Assembly: GCF_001644015.1 (NCBI RefSeq)
Contig: NZ_LUUI01000095.1
Coordinates: forward strand, 1 to 64,000
Direction: 5' to 3'
DNA from: Methylomonas lenta
GTDB lineage: Bacteria; Pseudomonadota; Gammaproteobacteria; Methylococcales; Methylomonadaceae
Length of the DNA: 64,000 bases
A model generated the notes under the pieces. The model ran no database searches and was not told where the DNA came from. It worked only from the letters and a program-made list of their open reading frames with translations. Every line of letters starts with the position of its first letter. The first letter of the stretch is position 1. This document shows positions 27,308 through 36,073 of the stretch, one piece after another. The translations under genes were made by a program, and so were the position numbers.

Positions 27308-29047
27308 ATGAGCTATCCATTTAATTCAACTAACCAAATCCAAAATGTCGACAACCCGCCAAGGGATCGGGATAGATGGTACGATCTTGCTCGTGACAAA
27401 AAACTGGAGCATGAAAGAAATAATAACAAATCCAAGACCTGTGGCTCTGCGGGTTTTATTAGTGAGCACGAAGCTCAAAATTCAAACCTGTTTCAGCCAG
27501 GTACTGGTGCAAATATTTGTCCATACCTTGGGTCATTTCGATCAAAATTTGATAATTCTGATAAAGCTATATACGCGCAAAGTCCATCGATTATTCGCAA
27601 TCAAGGCGGTATATCTTTTCAAGGAAGCGGCCATAACTTAACAGTAGCGCCAACCCGAATGGGTAAAGGGAGTGGGCAAATTGTGCCAAATTTATTGACC
27701 AAGCCTGGATCGTTCTTGGTATTGGATATAAAGGGTGAAAATTACAAACTGACAGCCGGGTATCGGCAGAGGAATATGGGTCAAAAGCTTGTTAGTTTCG
27801 CGCCCTTTGAAAGTTCGACTAGTGTTTGGAATCCTTTTGCAATCAAATTCACTGAGCCCTATGAAATCGAGGAATATGCAGTGGCTCTCGCTAATCTTTT
27901 AATTATCCCTGATATCGGCCAAGATAGAGGTTTTTGGGATGACGCAGCTAAAGAATTTCTGGTTGCGTTGATCGTGTATGTGCTCACAGTCGAACTAGCG
28001 CACAAAGAGAGTCTTCATTCAGATGATCAGCCTGTTGTTAATGAACGCAGCATGCGAGAATTGTCTCGCCTTTCAACACTTAATGCAGAGGGATTCAATC
28101 AGTTACTTAAAGATATGATGATCGCGGATTCGTATATAGTACGTCGCTACGCGTCGAGCATGGAGCAGAAGTTTATGAATGAAGGACGGACTGGGGCAAG
28201 CGTTTTGGCAACAATAAACAGGAATCTAGCAGTTTGGCATCATGAACGTTTGTACAGGGCGACCTATCAACCTTCCGCAGATCCTGAGGATAAGGAGCCG
28301 GCCCCAAACGACTTTGAGTTTTCAGAGCTTCTTGATGGCAATACTTGCATATATTTGATGACTCCGCCCGAGTCACTCTCTGAATATCGTCCGGTTCTTC
28401 GCGTCATGATTGGCTTGGCTATTCGAGAATTAATCCGTGCGACTCAAAAGCAGTTAAATAATGGCGAGGATAACAATAATCCACCGGTACTTTTTTTGCT
28501 CGATGAGTTTCCCCAACTTCATTACATGTCCCCCATTGAAGACGGGTTATCATACCTTGCGGGCTATGGCATTAATTTGTGGTTTTTTGTGCAAGATATC
28601 AATCAGTTAAAGATCCATTACCCACGCTCATGGATGTCTTTTTTTAGTAACTGCGCCGCAAAATGTTTTTTTGGGGTCAATGATTTAGAAACCGCAACCT
28701 TGGTTTCTGAGTGGATTGGAAATGAAACGGTTCAGCAAATAAGTAAAACTGAGTCGGATTCGATCGACAAAACCTCCTATAATCCAATACCTGTAAAAAA
28801 TATATCGGTTACACAGTCTCCCGTCACGCGCGCTGTTATGACACCGGATGAAGTGATGAGAATGCCTCGCTATGAAATGATAATTTTTATCAATGGATTA
28901 AGGCCTATCTACGCTGAATTGCCAAAGTATTTTGAATCTGAGATCCTTGTTCAAAGAACTCGAATATCTCCTATCAATGAAAGTCAGGCTGTATTGCTGT
29001 GGTATTTCTTTTTATATTGGCACTTATTTCAGTATAGCCTCGATTAA
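27308..29047 (+). CDS. VirD4/TraG-like coupling ATPase without membrane anchor
   Basis: A protein of 579 residues from the ATG at 27308, which has a GAGGA site at good spacing; an upstream in-frame ATG at 27254 lacks one. Features: a Walker A variant APTRMGKGSG, the coupling-protein stretch PGSFLVLDIKGENY, and Walker B VLFLLDEFPQL followed by the GINLWFFVQDINQLKIHY sensor region typical of T4SS coupling proteins, which hand relaxase-DNA complexes to a secretion channel. The two N-terminal transmembrane helices of classical VirD4 are absent. It converges on the relaxase gene (100-bp gap). As no type IV secretion genes are present in the island, it would need a helper element's channel. Confidence 0.85.
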   Translation: MSYPFNSTNQIQNVDNPPRDRDRWYDLARDKKLEHERNNNKSKTCGSAGFISEHEAQNSNLFQPGTGANICPYLGSFRSKFDNSDKAIYAQSPSIIRNQGGISFQGSGHNLTVAPTRMGKGSGQIVPNLLTKPGSFLVLDIKGENYKLTAGYRQRNMGQKLVSFAPFESSTSVWNPFAIKFTEPYEIEEYAVALANLLIIPDIGQDRGFWDDAAKEFLVALIVYVLTVELAHKESLHSDDQPVVNERSMRELSRLSTLNAEGFNQLLKDMMIADSYIVRRYASSMEQKFMNEGRTGASVLATINRNLAVWHHERLYRATYQPSADPEDKEPAPNDFEFSELLDGNTCIYLMTPPESLSEYRPVLRVMIGLAIRELIRATQKQLNNGEDNNNPPVLFLLDEFPQLHYMSPIEDGLSYLAGYGINLWFFVQDINQLKIHYPRSWMSFFSNCAAKCFFGVNDLETATLVSEWIGNETVQQISKTESDSIDKTSYNPIPVKNISVTQSPVTRAVMTPDEVMRMPRYEMIIFINGLRPIYAELPKYFESEILVQRTRISPINESQAVLLWYFFLYWHLFQYSLD

Positions 29048-29146
29048 GATCCATCTATTGATCGAAGTACATATACCCCGCTCATATGCGGGGTATGCCC
29101 TCATATAATTCCGAAATCCATCTATGCGAGACAATATGATTGAGAA

Positions 29147-30559
29147 TTATCGATCCCTATGCCGGTCACGCTCAAAATCTTTCTTTAACTCAAAACTCAA
29201 TGCGAGATTTTTATTCAGTTGTTCCTGCAGTCGTTGTGTTTCTTTTTCTAACTCTGCTGCCGTCCACTGAAGTTCTTTGGCTTTACACTGCAGTTCAAAC
29301 CATTTCTTATTTTCTACTGCCCTTAGTCGTTCGATTTTATCCAATGCTGTTGGGTTGAAAACAAAATAGCGGCCATCTCTTACGGCGCGAGAATGCCATT
29401 CGTTGCTATATTGTTTATAAGTATGCTCTTCAATCTGGCTCTGTCTAAACAGTGTTCTTATCTCTTTTGAAGCCTTTTCTGCAAACTCTTCTTCCAGTAA
29501 AGTGGCCAAGATTTTATTTGAATAGGCCCTGAAAGATGTGCTTTCAAGTTGTTCTTGCAAAATAAAGCGCTCTTTGGCTGAAGTTTCGCCGAGAAGCCCG
29601 ATAACATAATTGATTTTGGATAGCCGACTGTTAAAGATTTCGGTAAAGTCATCAAGTTCAGCTTTACGTTCACTCAGTGACAAGTGCGAATTGCGCGCTA
29701 AACCAAGTAAAAAATTGAGTCCTGCTTGATTTTGTAGCATTCGGTCTAAACTTTCGCCTGCCCTCAGAATTTCAGCATACTCCGCATCATTACTCAGCAG
29801 TTCCGCTGGTAATTGATCCCTGTCTGCGACAGTCGCTTCTTCGCTTCTATTGAATGAGACAGATTCATTCGGGTTGGCGGCTTCAAGGGTGTCATCGCCC
29901 AAGTCGGCATTTAAATGAGGTTCCGGCACTGATTTTGAATCTGATAGCGCTTTTTCTGCCTCTCGTTCTTTTTCTGCTCGACTGCGGTGATCGATACGAC
30001 AGTCAAAGCCTTCGCGCTCTAATATATGATTGGCTTGTTCAGCCCATTCCCGTCGCCAGCGACGTAGGTGGTAAATCTTATTCCACTCCCGCACCTTTAG
30101 ACCAAATCCATTGTGATCAATACTTCTGAGTGTCAAAAGAATGTGAACATGATAGTTGCAGCCACCTTTTTTTTCGCTTGGGCCGTGAATGGCAAAGTCC
30201 GCAATCATGCCCTGACTGACAAAGCATTTATCCACAAAGTTATTAACGAGTTCCAGTCGATGAAGATCTGATAATTCTTTGGGTAGGCAGATCAAGAGGT
30301 CTCTCGCCAGACGAGCATCCTTTCGGGTTTCCAAGAGGTCCGTTGTATTCCAAAGTTGATAACGATCGAATACCCATTCAGGTGCCGAGTGTGGAGCCTT
30401 AATATCCCTATGCAGAATGCCCGAACGATTTCGATAGTCATAATAGAGTCCGGTTTTGTTATCACGTAAGCACACACCCGCGCGGTATGCGGCGGCGGCC
30501 ACAATGCCAAGTGTCATGGCTCGATTGAGATGATTCATTTGAAAATGAAAATTTGCCAT
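29147..30559 (-). CDS. MobQ-family relaxase (MobA/MobL)
   Basis: A 470-residue protein whose N-terminal 200 residues form a MobA/MobL relaxase domain: AAAYRAG at 22-28, EWVFDRYQLWN at 61-71, RKDARLARDLLICLP at 79-93, and the metal-binding HVH at 137-139 in CNYHVHILLTLR. The rest is a long charged, coiled-coil-rich tail (LEKETQRLQEQLNKNLALS). It should nick DNA at the element's oriT and stay bound to the 5' end during transfer. It starts at the edge of a 1.16-kb non-coding region that is the natural place for oriT. Confidence 0.9.
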   Translation of the reverse strand: MANFHFQMNHLNRAMTLGIVAAAAYRAGVCLRDNKTGLYYDYRNRSGILHRDIKAPHSAPEWVFDRYQLWNTTDLLETRKDARLARDLLICLPKELSDLHRLELVNNFVDKCFVSQGMIADFAIHGPSEKKGGCNYHVHILLTLRSIDHNGFGLKVREWNKIYHLRRWRREWAEQANHILEREGFDCRIDHRSRAEKEREAEKALSDSKSVPEPHLNADLGDDTLEAANPNESVSFNRSEEATVADRDQLPAELLSNDAEYAEILRAGESLDRMLQNQAGLNFLLGLARNSHLSLSERKAELDDFTEIFNSRLSKINYVIGLLGETSAKERFILQEQLESTSFRAYSNKILATLLEEEFAEKASKEIRTLFRQSQIEEHTYKQYSNEWHSRAVRDGRYFVFNPTALDKIERLRAVENKKWFELQCKAKELQWTAAELEKETQRLQEQLNKNLALSFELKKDFERDRHRDR

Positions 30560-31089
30560 CTAACATGCTCAAGAATTAACAGAGAAACGAGGTAAAACCT
30601 TATCCACATAACTGAGTATGAAGTCTAGCACATAATTGCGGGTTTACCAATACAACGTAGAGTGGGTCCATTTAAAATAAATAGGTTGTTTTCCCTGCTT
30701 TAAAAATAACGTCTATAACGATTCCTTTTTGGATAAAAAAATTATGGATTTTTAGCCAGGCTATTGCTCTCGCTCCCTAGTCGGACGACCTTATGGATTA
30801 GAGGAGGAGGGGTGAGGTCATGCCATGCCATGCTGCAATGACATGAAGTCGGAAGCGTCTTGAAGGTGTTCTCATAGACCTTGATGGAACTCGGTAAAAA
30901 TGAACTCAATACACGATTGGGAAGCCGCTTTGAATCCGTTCTGCATTTGGTCTTAGGATTTGCCTTGAATACCAAACCACGCATTAATCCAGTGTTTACG
31001 AAATCCAGGATGCACGCTCCAGGCTTTCCATTTGGTTGTTTTCAGCTCGGTATTTATAAGACTTCCAGGATTCGCTGACTTAAGGGTTC

Positions 31090-31126
31090 GTCGATTAGCA
31101 AAAGTCTGATTACTTTGCTAATCGAC
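31090..31126 (+). promoter_or_regulatory. 13-bp perfect inverted repeat (candidate oriT/ori hairpin)
   Basis: Arms gtcgattagcaaa and tttgctaatcgac with an 11-nt spacer. No T-run follows, so it is not a terminator. It lies midway between the relaxase and replication genes. Confidence 0.6.
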
Positions 31127-31504
31127 ATACGGAAGTAAATAGATGCAACTTCATGGTGGCGACTTGTGTATAAGGGAAGGGTCAAGATTGTCTGATTTGA
31201 AACGTTGGTTTTGGTCTATTCAATAAAACTACTGATAGTATGGACTTGCACTAACTATGTATTCGATTACCTTTTTGATTTTCCTTGAAATCAAGTCACT
31301 CAAGATATTTTTGAGCAATGACTGCTAGGATGTTTAAGGGGGCTGTAATTAAGGATTTGATGTTATTAATAATATTTAATTATTATTACCTAAGACCTAT
31401 AAGTCTATAAGGCAATAAAGCCCATTAAGGCTATAAGCCGTAACACAAGCATCTCTATCCCTACGCATTCTCCTAACCATCCCTGTCTGTCTCGTTAGCA
31501 TTCA

Positions 31505-31533
31505 GTTATCTGTCTACATAAAAGACAGATAAC
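31505..31533 (+). promoter_or_regulatory. 11-bp perfect hairpin
   Basis: Arms gttatctgtct and agacagataac with a 7-nt loop. The motif 'atctgt/acagat' recurs in the next hairpin about 75 bp downstream, which hints at a shared binding signal. Confidence 0.6.
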
Positions 31534-31593
31534 TTGATCATTCTCATTAACCAACAGTTGATTCCATTCACCTGTAACGGGTCTCCATATCAT

Positions 31594-31651
31594 TAGCAAT
31601 CTTTGCTATCTGTAAATAAACCTACAGATGGATTGCTCAAAACAATCCATC
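31594..31651 (+). promoter_or_regulatory. Cluster of three adjacent hairpins before the replication gene
   Basis: Three perfect stems in series: tagcaa/ttgcta (3-nt loop), atctgta/tacagat (8-nt loop), and gatggattg/caatccatc (7-nt loop). They end 69 bp before the start of the Gp2/YagK-like gene, as expected for the structured origin of an HUH-type initiator. Confidence 0.6.
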
Positions 31652-31720
31652 GATCGTAGTTGATCGTCCTGCTAGTGCAAGTTCATAAACAAATTCATCC
31701 ATTAACCATGAGATTTTTTT

Positions 31721-32740
31721 ATGAAAAAGTTATCTGAAAAACTGTTTGAGATTGAACAACTAGTACATGCCATCATCGAGCAAGGTAATGATCCGTTATA
31801 CACCGTCATTGATCAAGGAAAGGGTGTGGTACGAGTAACACCCACACCCTTAACAAAACGATTATCCAGTACTGTTAAGAACTACCTGTATCCACTTCTG
31901 AATCAGTTTCCGATTCATGAATTCAATCCATACATCAACGCGTTCTTTCGAAGCGTTATAAACACTAATGTTATGGAAAGCATCGAACAACAGGCATCAC
32001 TTAATAAACGACATAATCGGTATCAAACGGATGGTGATTACCCAGTCATGCAGGAGTTAATGACTCGCATGCATGCCTGTGTTGATCAAATCAGAGCTGA
32101 AACAAAAAGTGCTGCATTTAGAACAATCATTTATAACGCTAATCGCCTGTCAAAGAAGAATCAGGACGGCATGATGCATTATATTGATTCCTTGTTTGAT
32201 CATTATTCGAAACTAATCGTGGTGAGGATCGACTTGGGTTATCAGAAAGGTAATCACATCATCAATCAAGCGGACATCCCTAAAAAGTACTGGCAAGCGA
32301 GGTCTCATTTTAAGCACTTCTTAAACAATACCAGGAGGAATAGCCTGTTTGAACATCTGGTGGGTAATATCTGGTCGTTTGAATACGGTCCTGAGAAGGG
32401 ATTTCACTACCACCTGATCCTGTTCTTCGATGGCTCTAAAGTCAGGCAAGATGTTATACTAGCTCGAATGGTTGGTGATTATTGGGTGAAGTGTATCGTG
32501 GGTAGTCAAGGTCGTATTTGGAATTGTAATGCCAACAAAGACACGTATCCTGACTGTGGCATCGGGTTGATCCACTTCAGCGATACAGAGAAACGCGAGC
32601 ATTTAAATCAAGCAGCAGCCTACCTGATCAAGATTGATCATTACGTCCGCATGCTGACGCCCGGTGACGGTCGAACCTTTGGTCGTGGTGAAATACTACC
32701 ACCTAAAACCGGTAATATCGGTAGACCTAGATCCAAGTAA
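31721..32740 (+). CDS. Inovirus Gp2/YagK-YfjJ-like protein, probable HUH replication initiator
   Basis: A 339-residue protein. The middle and end match the YagK/YfjJ C-terminal/inovirus Gp2 family: LIVVRIDLGYQKG, then EYGPEKGFHYHLILFFDGS with the HUH-like pair His229 and His231, then WVKCIVG, CGIGLI, and a closing AAAYLIKIDHYVRM with candidate catalytic tyrosines, followed by TFGRGE. Such proteins are used by filamentous-phage-like and satellite elements, probably to start rolling-circle replication. Codons are AT-rich. A hairpin chain precedes it, and two decayed relatives follow on the same strand. Confidence 0.75.
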   Translation: MKKLSEKLFEIEQLVHAIIEQGNDPLYTVIDQGKGVVRVTPTPLTKRLSSTVKNYLYPLLNQFPIHEFNPYINAFFRSVINTNVMESIEQQASLNKRHNRYQTDGDYPVMQELMTRMHACVDQIRAETKSAAFRTIIYNANRLSKKNQDGMMHYIDSLFDHYSKLIVVRIDLGYQKGNHIINQADIPKKYWQARSHFKHFLNNTRRNSLFEHLVGNIWSFEYGPEKGFHYHLILFFDGSKVRQDVILARMVGDYWVKCIVGSQGRIWNCNANKDTYPDCGIGLIHFSDTEKREHLNQAAAYLIKIDHYVRMLTPGDGRTFGRGEILPPKTGNIGRPRSK

Positions 32741-32762
32741 CGAACTGAGTTGATCATCGGTG

Positions 32763-32796
32763 CCGTTGACATTTGCTTATAGGAGCGTGTCAACGG
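32763..32796 (+). terminator. Hairpin after the Gp2-like gene
   Basis: Arms ccgttgaca and tgtcaacgg with a 16-nt loop, 22 bp after the stop. It is followed by 'tacttcttctt', a pyrimidine-rich stretch, so it may terminate transcription weakly. Confidence 0.45.
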
Positions 32797-32968
32797 TACT
32801 TCTTCTTAATCATAGAAAATTAAAACAGCATTGAAAACAGTGATTGTTTGTGATGATTGCAGAGATAGGGTTACTGTTGGGCAATTGATGTGAAGCGATA
32901 TAAAAATAGTTAATAAAAAACAGTTACTTAATGATCGGATATCGACCAACATAACGCCCTCTAAGCGC

Positions 32969-33976
32969 CGCTATCGATCAAGGCAATGGTTTGGTATTAG
33001 TAACCTTGAGTCGTTAACACACGCGCTCTACAGCGCTCTGAGAGGCTATTTGCATCCATTGCTGAAACAGTTTCCGTTACATGAATTCAATACCAGGATC
33101 AACGTGCTATTTCTCAGTGTTTTACTTACTGATGTTATGGAAAGCATTGATCAACAGGCAGCACTTAAAAACAACTTGATCTTTATCAAGTTGATAGTGA
33201 TCACGAATCGATGACTCGCATGCATGCCAGTGTTAATCAAATGCTTGAAGTAATACACAGCGATGCCGTTTAGAGCGCTAAAGTATCATGATTGATTCAA
33301 CGGCTTTTCACTGCTTAAACAAGCTGTCGGTTGACTGAGTACCTTGCTGTTTCTGATGGTAATCATGAACCCCATCAAAGCGTGGGTTGTTTAACAACTC
33401 GCGTCTTTAAACGCGAGTTTCATAAAAAGATAAATCGTCGTGGACTGGTGACTTCTATGGATTCGTTGATTGATCAACATGATCAACATGATCAACTTCT
33501 CGTCATCCGCATAAACTTTGCTAATAGTATGGGAAACACGATCACCCTCAACCAACGATGCTAAAATCTTAACCAACCTGGATTTAAAGCATTTGTTCCG
33601 ATAGCTCGTAGTCGATGTCTGAAAGCTTGAACACGATACAGAAAAAGGCTTCCGTTACTATGTCATGTGGTTCTATAACGGCGCTAAAGTGAGTAAAGAT
33701 AAGAAATTGGTGAGTATTGGGTTACAGTGATTACCCAGATTAGAGGGCTTTATTACAATTGCAATGCCAATAAACCAATACCGGTATGTGTGTATCGGCG
33801 TGAACAAATATAACGACATCCAGTTGAGAAACAGTCTATACAAGACCCCCGCTTACCTGATCAAAACCGATCACTACGTTCGCATGCTGACACCCGATAA
33901 CATTAGAGCAGCCTTTGTGCGTGGTAAAATACTACATCCCTGAACCGGTAATATTGGAAGACCAAGAGTAGCATAA
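32969..33976 (+). pseudogene. Decayed second copy of the Gp2-like gene
   Basis: It can be aligned with the gene at 31721 along most of its length. The first part reads like AIDQGNG and LHPLLKQFPLHEFN (equivalent to YTVIDQGKG and LYPLLNQFPIHEFN), a middle part corresponds to the ESIEQQASL region, and the end encodes AYLIKTDHYVRMLTPDN and GNIGRPRVA. Multiple stops and frameshifts interrupt it. It is a divergent paralogue rather than a fresh duplicate. Confidence 0.8.
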
Positions 33977-34227
33977 GCCGTCAACCTAGATTTGATTGCC
34001 GTTGGGATCTGTATATCTTATGGATATTAAAGCTACTGGTTGCTGACGCAGTTCTGAAGTAGCGTTGACAGGCTGGGATGAACTGTTAAGTCAGTTAAAT
34101 TCAAAACAATCCGTTGGATTTGAGAGATTATGATCGCTACTCTCCGCTGAATCAGGTGAGCCAATCAATAATTAATGGGGGTTTTCTTATTGGTTATTGC
34201 AATAGACGCCACATTGATGGACTCGAA

Positions 34228-34881
34228 TTACTCCCTGTCTTCCCATAACTCATTGGCTTTTTCGACTAACTGTTCACGAAGCTCTGATTCATAGTCTGAA
34301 ATCAACTTGTCTTTTTCAACTTTAGAAAAACACTCTTCCGAATCGATACAAATTGTAAAGTACTCTACATGCCCTGGTATTATTTCAAAAATACAATTGC
34401 AAATATCATCGACAGAAGTTACTTCTTTCGTTAGATTGTATGTTAGTTCATTAACTCGATACAGACCATTCTCTAGAGGTTCAATATTCAAACTAAAACT
34501 TTCATAATCAAGATGCTTATCAACAAGACCAGCCATATTAATTGAGTATGAGCCTGGTTGCTCGCCTAAATCGATTACCTTACGTGTTAGTTCATTGACA
34601 GAATAACACATCCAATACGTTTTATAGGCATTCATACCCAGGCCTTCCCTATATTGATCGCCCAAAACAGCCCTGTGCCTTTCAATTTTGACAGTTTTTA
34701 TATTGGGATAGGATTCGTTAGGGTAAATGGAGCTTCTGTCAAGTAATTTTGATTTATTTACATAAACAGGCCAGTCATTTTCATTAAAGTACTCGATTAA
34801 AATATCTAATATGTACTGTTTATTTTCTAGCAACATTAACTTTTCACAAGGTGGCTTTAAAATGGAGTAATACTTAAACAT
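34228..34881 (-). CDS. Uncharacterised AT-rich protein
   Basis: A protein of about 217 residues with no recognised family, acidic toward its end (SEECFSKVEKDKLISDYESE), with no signal peptide or membrane helix. It faces left, between decayed copies two and three of the Gp2-like gene, so it may have been inserted there as cargo. The start is uncertain: the ATG at 34881 is used here, a TTG at 34893 is in frame, and neither has a clear ribosome-binding site. Confidence 0.5.
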   Translation of the reverse strand: MFKYYSILKPPCEKLMLLENKQYILDILIEYFNENDWPVYVNKSKLLDRSSIYPNESYPNIKTVKIERHRAVLGDQYREGLGMNAYKTYWMCYSVNELTRKVIDLGEQPGSYSINMAGLVDKHLDYESFSLNIEPLENGLYRVNELTYNLTKEVTSVDDICNCIFEIIPGHVEYFTICIDSEECFSKVEKDKLISDYESELREQLVEKANELWEDRE

Positions 34882-34974
34882 TGCCAATCGCAAGTTTTTC
34901 TAGAAAATTATATATGTCAGGCTACCCATAAGCAACTCACATACCGACAATCACAATATCCATATACCGCTTTA

Positions 34975-35110
34975 TCAGCATCTAGGCATCGGCATGATCA
35001 AGTATAGCGACATCGATCTCAGGAATAATCTGTATCAAGCCACTGAATAGCTAGTGAAATCGGATCACTATGCGCGTATGCCAAGGCTGCATCTGTCATG
35101 ATACGATGTG
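34975..35110 (+). pseudogene. Third, C-terminal remnant of the Gp2-like gene
   Basis: The forward strand encodes LGIGMIKYSDIDLRNNLYQ, a stop, then LVKSDHYARM. This corresponds to CGIGLIHFSDTEKREHLNQ and LIKIDHYVRM of the intact gene at 31721. Only the last third is visible. Confidence 0.75.
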
Positions 35111-35373
35111 CCTGTAGCCACAGGAATATTCTGAGCAGCAAGTTAAAATAAAAGCACTCGGGAGTGCCTTAGGATTTAGTGAATGCCTGGTTTCTGGGTG
35201 CTGCGAACCGACACAATCGACCCGTTGCGGCCCATCGTTTATTCTGATTCAATGGCAGCAATCAGACCGTCAGCAGTCATAACCACCTATCTTAGATGAT
35301 ATGCAGATCAATAAATTAGCAAGACAAAGTTTATTCTCAGGTAGATATGCGGTTAACAGCTTAATAACTTGTT

Positions 35374-36000
35374 ATGCCTCAAGACACGCATCCTGATCTT
35401 CCGTACAACAGAGAACGCGAGTTGCAGTCCCGGCTCAACCGTTTCTTTGTTAAAGAGTTCGACCTGCCAGAAGAGGACTACGCAGGTTCTCTTAGTTTGT
35501 CGTCGTTACTGAACCTGAAATCGGTTCTTTCTGACATAAACAACACCATCACGCTAAAGCTCGCTCTTGGGCTAGCCGACTGGGTTTCTGAACAGTTCAA
35601 GCTAGACGATGCGGCTACAAAGGAGTTGCGGAGAATTGTTCTGGACGCCAAACCAAACTCCAACGGATTCGATGTTTGGCTTGGCTACCCGATTGCTTTT
35701 GTCGCTGAAGTGAAATGCAATATTCCAGTAAATGGAGGAAACAAATATGGTGCTCGGCAACGACACGGAATAGTTGCCGACATCAACGCACTGCTCAATG
35801 GGAAACGGAAAGCGTCGATGATGACGAAAGGGATTCCAAAGATTTTGGCGTTCCTTGATCTTCCAGAAATTCGGGCGGCCAATGAACATCTGTTGAAGAC
35901 CGATTTATCCCTGTTAACGAAGCTTGTCTTTTTGCCGCCGGGTCAAGCTCCAACCAACCTAGAATATGTCCATGGTGTGTATATCAGCATTGAGGCATAA
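35374..36000 (+). CDS. Cassette 1: uncharacterised protein
   Basis: A 208-residue protein of unknown family. Its ATG lies within the cassette boundary core gttatgc, a common arrangement in integron cassettes. The protein is soluble; the central part has FDVWLGYPIAFVAEVKCNIP, in which the D...EVK spacing resembles a PD-(D/E)XK nuclease-like core, and GARQRHGIVADINALLNGK follows. The nuclease reading is a suggestion only. Base composition is near 48% GC, unlike the AT-rich genes on its left, which suits independent acquisition. Confidence 0.6.
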   Translation: MPQDTHPDLPYNRERELQSRLNRFFVKEFDLPEEDYAGSLSLSSLLNLKSVLSDINNTITLKLALGLADWVSEQFKLDDAATKELRRIVLDAKPNSNGFDVWLGYPIAFVAEVKCNIPVNGGNKYGARQRHGIVADINALLNGKRKASMMTKGIPKILAFLDLPEIRAANEHLLKTDLSLLTKLVFLPPGQAPTNLEYVHGVYISIEA

Positions 36001-36060
36001 CCCTGCGTTCGAGGCGACCTGCGCGAAAAGCCGCGCAGGCGCCTCAACTCCACGTTAAGT
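35995..36060 (+). repeat. attC site 1
   Basis: Boxes gcataac (35995-36001) and gttaagt (36054-36060). Between them the arms gaggcg-a-cctgcgcg and cgcgcagg-cgcctc pair with a single unpaired A, the extrahelical base expected in folded attC sites. Confidence 0.85.
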
Positions 36061-36073
36061 TTCTTCTACATGG

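Larger units (their letters stand above)
30560..31720. other. Non-coding origin-like region between relaxase and replication gene
   Basis: 1.16 kb without a convincing gene, between a leftward relaxase and a rightward HUH replication gene. It holds a 13-bp perfect inverted repeat (31090-31126), an AT-rich stretch with direct repeats of 'tataag' (31370-31440), and a chain of hairpins (31505-31660). A consensus DnaA box (ttatccaca) starts at 30600. These are the ingredients of an oriT and/or replication origin, but I could not pick out a nic site. Confidence 0.5.

Noticed and set aside
30600-30608. DnaA box ttatccaca as proof of a DnaA-dependent origin
   Set aside because: Other exact copies occur inside genes (about 30228 and, on the other strand, about 54331), so one copy is not evidence by itself.
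30881-31078. 65-codon frame between relaxase and replication gene
   Set aside because: No domain, no supporting context and it lies in a region better explained as origin-like.
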